Source: Poseidonocella sp. HB161398 (GTDB lineage: Bacteria; Pseudomonadota; Alphaproteobacteria; Rhodobacterales; Rhodobacteraceae). From it: a stretch of 57,867 nt of DNA. Positions within the stretch are counted from its first letter, which is position 1, and each line of letters starts with the position of its first letter. The DNA lies in NCBI RefSeq assembly GCF_005870025.1, contig NZ_VATA01000044.1:1-57867 (forward strand), read 5' to 3'. Made by a program: the position numbers and the translations under genes. Below are positions 54,535 through 57,867 of this stretch, one piece after another. The notes below the pieces were generated by a model. The model ran no database searches and was not told the origin of the DNA. It saw only the letters and a list, made by a program, of their open reading frames with translations.

Positions 54535-56041
54535 CTGCGGTCTCCTTCGTTGCGTGGTCTTCTGGTTGGAATGCGGGGCCCATGGCGCCCATGCGGATCC
54601 CCGGGCGCAGCCGTTCCCAGGGCAGGTCCCCGGGGTCGACGGCCATCGGGCCGGGCGCGGCGCAGGTCAGCAGCGCCGCGGCGATCGGCTCGAAATCGGC
54701 GCGGAAATGGACGGAGCTCTTCACGATCAGGATCGGCTCTTCCTCGGGGATGATGCCGACCTGGCGGAACATCCCGCGGTCGGCCATCTGCGCCTTGGCC
54801 GAGACCAGCGCGATCCTGAGATCGCCGAGGCGCAGGCAGGCCGAGGGGCCCATGCTCATCGTCTTGCCGCGGTAATAGGGGCCCTGGGCGGTGAATTCCC
54901 CGTCCGAGAGCGCCTCGACCAGGAACTCCGCCTCGAAGGGCGCGTCGCCGGGGATGCCGGCCTGGCCGCCGATGGCGAGGGTCACGGTCGCGCCGGTCCC
55001 GGCCTCATGCGCCGCGAGCGCCGCCGCCGGGTCGTAGAGATTTCCGATGGCGCCCTTCGCGCCGGCCTCGGCCATGGCGCGGATCATGCCGGTCGTGTTG
55101 CTGTCGGCGCCCGCGCCCGGATTGTCCTGGGTGTCGGCGATCACCACCGGCGAGGTCGCCGTCTGCGCCAGGCGCAGCGCCTCGGCCACGCCTTCGCCCG
55201 GGGGGTAGACCTTGCCGCGGAACTGCGGCTCCGCCGCCTCGATCGCCGCCATCAGCGCATCGGCGGCCGCGTCGGCGCCCTCGCCATAGGCCAGCACGGT
55301 CATCTGGCATTCCGGGAAATCCGCCGCCGGGAAGCCCATGTTGAAGCTCATCTCGCGGGCCTCTCCGGCCAGCGCCTCCATCTGTGCATAGAGCCCCTTG
55401 GCGGGCTCGGCCGAGGTGCATTGCCAGGCGATGGCCGAGAGATAGGGCGCGGTGCGCATCGCCTTGGCCGGGCGCGGGCCGGCCAGCATCTTCGACAGGG
55501 CGCGGGCGCCGCGCAGCCCGGTCTCGGCCATGTCGACATGCGGATAGGTGCGGTAGCTTTCCAGCACGTCGGCGCGGTCGAACATCTTCTCCGTCACGTT
55601 GGCATGCAGGTCGAGGCAGACGACGACGGGGATGTCCGGGCCGATCCGGTCGCGCAGGCGGCACAGCAATTCGCCCTCGCCGTCGTCGAGATGCTCGGTC
55701 ACCATCGCGCCGTGCAGGTCCAGGAACACCCCGTCCAGCGGCATGGCCGCGGCGATGCGGTCGATCATGTCGCCGGCGATCCGCTCGAAGGCGTCGCAGG
55801 TGACATGGGCCGAGGGCGAGGTCGCGGCGAAGATCGTCGGGATCAGGTCCCAGCCCTCGGCGCGGCCGTGGCGGATCGCGCCGGAGATGGCGGCATTGAC
55901 GTCGGCGAGGGTCTCGGTGATGTCCTCGCCATGCAGCATGCGCCCGGCGCCGCCGCCATGGACGAAGTCCTGATAGGTCGCCTTCGACGGAGCGAAGGTA
56001 TTGGTTTCGTGCAGGAAACCGCCAATGGCGATACGGGGCAC
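54521..56041 (-). CDS. MlrC-family (M81) metallopeptidase
   Basis: 506-residue member of the MlrC/DUF1485 family, named after the third enzyme of microcystin breakdown, which attacks linear peptides with unusual residues. The N-terminus is MPRIAIGGFLHETNTFAPS, the usual opening; the metal-site segments DLHGAMV and LDLHANVTEKM are present, with DTQDNPGAGADSN in the C-terminal part. Many members occur in organisms that do not degrade microcystin, so only a role in hydrolysing a modified peptide or D-amino-acid compound can be proposed. Overlaps the amidohydrolase gene by 14 bases. Confidence 0.92.
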   Translation of the reverse strand: MPRIAIGGFLHETNTFAPSKATYQDFVHGGGAGRMLHGEDITETLADVNAAISGAIRHGRAEGWDLIPTIFAATSPSAHVTCDAFERIAGDMIDRIAAAMPLDGVFLDLHGAMVTEHLDDGEGELLCRLRDRIGPDIPVVVCLDLHANVTEKMFDRADVLESYRTYPHVDMAETGLRGARALSKMLAGPRPAKAMRTAPYLSAIAWQCTSAEPAKGLYAQMEALAGEAREMSFNMGFPAADFPECQMTVLAYGEGADAAADALMAAIEAAEPQFRGKVYPPGEGVAEALRLAQTATSPVVIADTQDNPGAGADSNTTGMIRAMAEAGAKGAIGNLYDPAAALAAHEAGTGATVTLAIGGQAGIPGDAPFEAEFLVEALSDGEFTAQGPYYRGKTMSMGPSACLRLGDLRIALVSAKAQMADRGMFRQVGIIPEEEPILIVKSSVHFRADFEPIAAALLTCAAPGPMAVDPGDLPWERLRPGIRMGAMGPAFQPEDHATKETADAGH

Positions 56042-56059
56042 GGGGGTTCTCCTAGTTGC

Positions 56060-57682
56060 TCAGGCGGCGACGGGGCGGAAATTGGGGAAGTCCCAGTCCC
56101 GGCCCGGCGCGGCGGCCAGAAGCGATTTCGTGTAATCGTGCTGCGGCGCGCCGAGCACGGTGGCGGTGGGGCCGTACTCGACCACCTCGCCGCGCTTCAT
56201 CACCGCCACCTCGTCGCAGATCTGGGCGGCGACGCGCAGGTCGTGGGTGATGAAGAGGATGGCGATCTGGGTCCGCTCCTGGATCTCGGTCAGCAGGTCC
56301 AGCACCTGCGCCTGCACCGAGACGTCGAGCGCCGAGACCGCCTCGTCCGCGACCAGCAGCTCGGGCTCCATGGCCAGCGCCCGGGCGATGGCGATGCGCT
56401 GGCGCTGCCCGCCCGAGAACATGTGCGGATAGCGCTTGGCCGATCCCGCGGGCATGCCGACCAGTTCCAGCAGCTCGGCCGCCTTTGCCGCGGCCTCGGC
56501 GCGGGGCATGCCGTAGTTCATCGGCCCCTCGATGATCGACTCCTCGATCGTCAGCCGCGGGTTGAGCGAGCGGTAGGGGTCCTGGAACACCATCTGCAGC
56601 TTCTTGCGGAACGGGTGCAGCCCGCGCGGGGTCAGCCCGGCGATCTCCTGCCCGCCGACGCGGATGCCGCCCGAGGAGGGATCGATCAGCCGCATCACGC
56701 AGCGCGCCACGGTCGACTTGCCCGAGCCGCTCTCGCCGACGATGCCCAGCGTGCGCCCGGCCTTCAGCTCCAGCGAGACCGCCTTGGCGGCATGGGTCGT
56801 TGCGGTCTTCGACAGGAACCCGCCGCCGCCGTAGATCTTGTTCAGCTCGGTCACCTGCAGCGCGAGTTTCGCGCTGGCGACGGGGCGGGCGCTGCGCGGC
56901 ACCAGCGAAGGCACGGAGGAGAGCAGGCGGCGGGTGTAGTCCATCTTCGGCCCGGCGAGGATCTCCATCACCTTGCCGGTCTCGACCATGTCGCCGCGGT
57001 TCATCACGTAGACCCGGTCGGCGATCTCGGCGACCACGCCCATGTCATGGGTGATGAAGAGGACGGCGGTGCCGTGCATTTCCTGCAGGTCCTTGATGAG
57101 CTTCAGGATCTGCTTCTGCGTGGTGACGTCGAGCGCGGTGGTCGGCTCGTCTGCGATCAACAGCCGCGGCTCCAGGATCAGCGCCATGGCGATCATGATC
57201 CGCTGCCGCTGGCCGCCGGACAGCTGGTGCGGATAGCTTTTCGCCACCCGCTCGATATCCGGCAGGCCGACCTGCTCGAGGATGTCCATCACCTTGGCAT
57301 GGCTCTCGGCATTGGACAGCTTGGTATGCGCGGCCAGCACCTCGGCGATCTGCTCGCCGACCTTGATGACCGGGTTCAGCGCCGTCATCGGCTCCTGGAA
57401 GATCATCGACATGCGGGTTGCGCGGCGGTCGCGCAGCTCGGCCGGGGAGAGCTTCAGCAGATCCTCGCCGTCGAGCAGGATCTCGCCGCCCGAGACCTTC
57501 AGGGCGCCCTTGGGCAGGAGGCCCATCGTCGCGAGCGAGGAGACCGACTTGCCCGAGCCGGATTCGCCCACGAGGCAGACGGTCTCGCCCGCCTCGATGG
57601 TGATGGAGATGTCGCGGACGACGGTGGCGCCGTCCCTGGTGTCGATGGCGACGGTCAGGTTCTTGATGTCGAGAACGGGCAT
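56060..57682 (-). CDS. Dipeptide-type ABC transporter, fused DppD-DppF ATPase
   Basis: 540-residue protein with two complete ATPase modules in one chain. First module: Walker A GESGSGKS (39-46), signature LSGGQRQRIMIAMAL, Walker B LLIADEPTTALD. Second: Walker A GESGSGKST, signature FSGGQRQRIAIARAL, Walker B LLVADEAVSALD. The second Walker B reads DEA rather than DEP. Such fusions are common in Rhodobacterales. The start at 57682 is 1 base from the stop of the permease gene. Energises the oligopeptide importer, whose other parts lie beyond the window. Confidence 0.93.
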   Translation of the reverse strand: MPVLDIKNLTVAIDTRDGATVVRDISITIEAGETVCLVGESGSGKSVSSLATMGLLPKGALKVSGGEILLDGEDLLKLSPAELRDRRATRMSMIFQEPMTALNPVIKVGEQIAEVLAAHTKLSNAESHAKVMDILEQVGLPDIERVAKSYPHQLSGGQRQRIMIAMALILEPRLLIADEPTTALDVTTQKQILKLIKDLQEMHGTAVLFITHDMGVVAEIADRVYVMNRGDMVETGKVMEILAGPKMDYTRRLLSSVPSLVPRSARPVASAKLALQVTELNKIYGGGGFLSKTATTHAAKAVSLELKAGRTLGIVGESGSGKSTVARCVMRLIDPSSGGIRVGGQEIAGLTPRGLHPFRKKLQMVFQDPYRSLNPRLTIEESIIEGPMNYGMPRAEAAAKAAELLELVGMPAGSAKRYPHMFSGGQRQRIAIARALAMEPELLVADEAVSALDVSVQAQVLDLLTEIQERTQIAILFITHDLRVAAQICDEVAVMKRGEVVEYGPTATVLGAPQHDYTKSLLAAAPGRDWDFPNFRPVAA

Positions 57683-57683
57683 G

Positions 57684-57867
57684 TCAGGCCTCCCTCTTGC
57701 CCATGCGGGGATCGAGGATGTCGCGCGCGGCATCGCCCAGCAGGTTGATCGACAGGATGCAGAGCGACAGGGCGAGGCCCGGCCAGAAGATCAGTTCGGG
57801 CTTCAGCCGGAAGTAGATCCGCGCTTCGGCCATGATGTTGCCCCAGGTGGGCGTTTCGGTGGAGACG
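57684..57867 (-). CDS. Dipeptide ABC transporter permease, DppC-like (partial, 5' end cut)
   Basis: The last 60 residues of a DppC-type permease, cut by the window edge. Read on the minus strand they give PTWGNIMAEARIYFRLKPEL, then a hydrophobic segment and SINLLGDAARDILDPRM, which is the standard DppC C-terminus. It ends 1 base before the fused ATPase gene. It places the MlrC/amidohydrolase genes inside a peptide-uptake operon. Confidence 0.88.
   Translation of the reverse strand, partial: VSTETPTWGNIMAEARIYFRLKPELIFWPGLALSLCILSINLLGDAARDILDPRMGKREA

Noticed and set aside
54212-57748. Open frame of about 1180 codons on the plus strand opposite MlrC and the Dpp ATPase
   Set aside because: Shadow frame; composition and lack of motifs argue against a gene.

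Overview
The window is a gene-dense, very GC-rich stretch that reads like an alphaproteobacterium of the Rhodobacterales type. Reasons: codon use is uniformly GC-rich, operons are tightly packed with ATGA and TGATG overlaps, LacI-controlled ABC sugar operons and a BioMNY biotin transporter are present, and a Rep_3-type initiator sits divergent to parAB. That replication and partition module (about 16.97-21.33 kb) shows the DNA is an extrachromosomal replicon or a chromosome with one integrated. Because nadA, nadB, nadC, ppc and katG lie around it, a chromid or large megaplasmid is the simplest reading.

Layout. 1-665: decayed IS3-family transposase orfA and hairpins. 666-11110: a LacI-controlled nine-gene operon with a sugar ABC importer, two Gfo/Idh/MocA dehydrogenases, two xylose-isomerase-like TIM barrels and a TolB-like propeller; no classical glycoside hydrolase is present, which suggests oxidative (keto-sugar) cleavage. 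11.3-15.5 kb: katG, then bioM-bioN-bioY with a strong terminator. 15.5-16.8 kb: AtoE-type short-chain fatty acid permease. 16.97-21.33 kb: rep, an iteron array with an AT-rich segment, parA and parB, framed by two identical 18-bp palindromes that are good parS candidates. 21.5-25 kb: ppc and nadC. 25-28.3 kb: an uncharacterised AAA+ ATPase and TPR-protein pair, divergent from a DeoR-family regulator. 28.4-36.3 kb: a class III aminotransferase-fold PLP enzyme and an APH-fold kinase, divergent from a Pot-type ABC importer with an SDR and an isochorismatase-like hydrolase; probably catabolism of an amino-alcohol or polyamine-like compound. 36.3-42 kb: NhaP-type antiporter, cytoplasmic BisC-like molybdoenzyme, YeiH-type exporter and a divergent LysR regulator. 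42.2-44.9 kb: nadA-nadB. 44.9-51.2 kb: TSUP exporter, a complete Liv-type importer and a divergent nitrilase-family amidohydrolase. 51.2-52.24 kb: about 1 kb without a credible gene, holding three tandem copies of a roughly 205-210 bp unit, two of them with a nested hairpin. 52.24-57.87 kb: M20 peptidase, M20 amidohydrolase, MlrC-family enzyme, fused Dpp-type ATPase and the C-terminus of a DppC-type permease, cut by the window edge.

Most functions are transport plus catabolism, each module with its own regulator, next to NAD biosynthesis, anaplerosis and peroxide defence. No tRNA, rRNA or CRISPR was recognised. All assignments come from reading the sequence; no database search was run.
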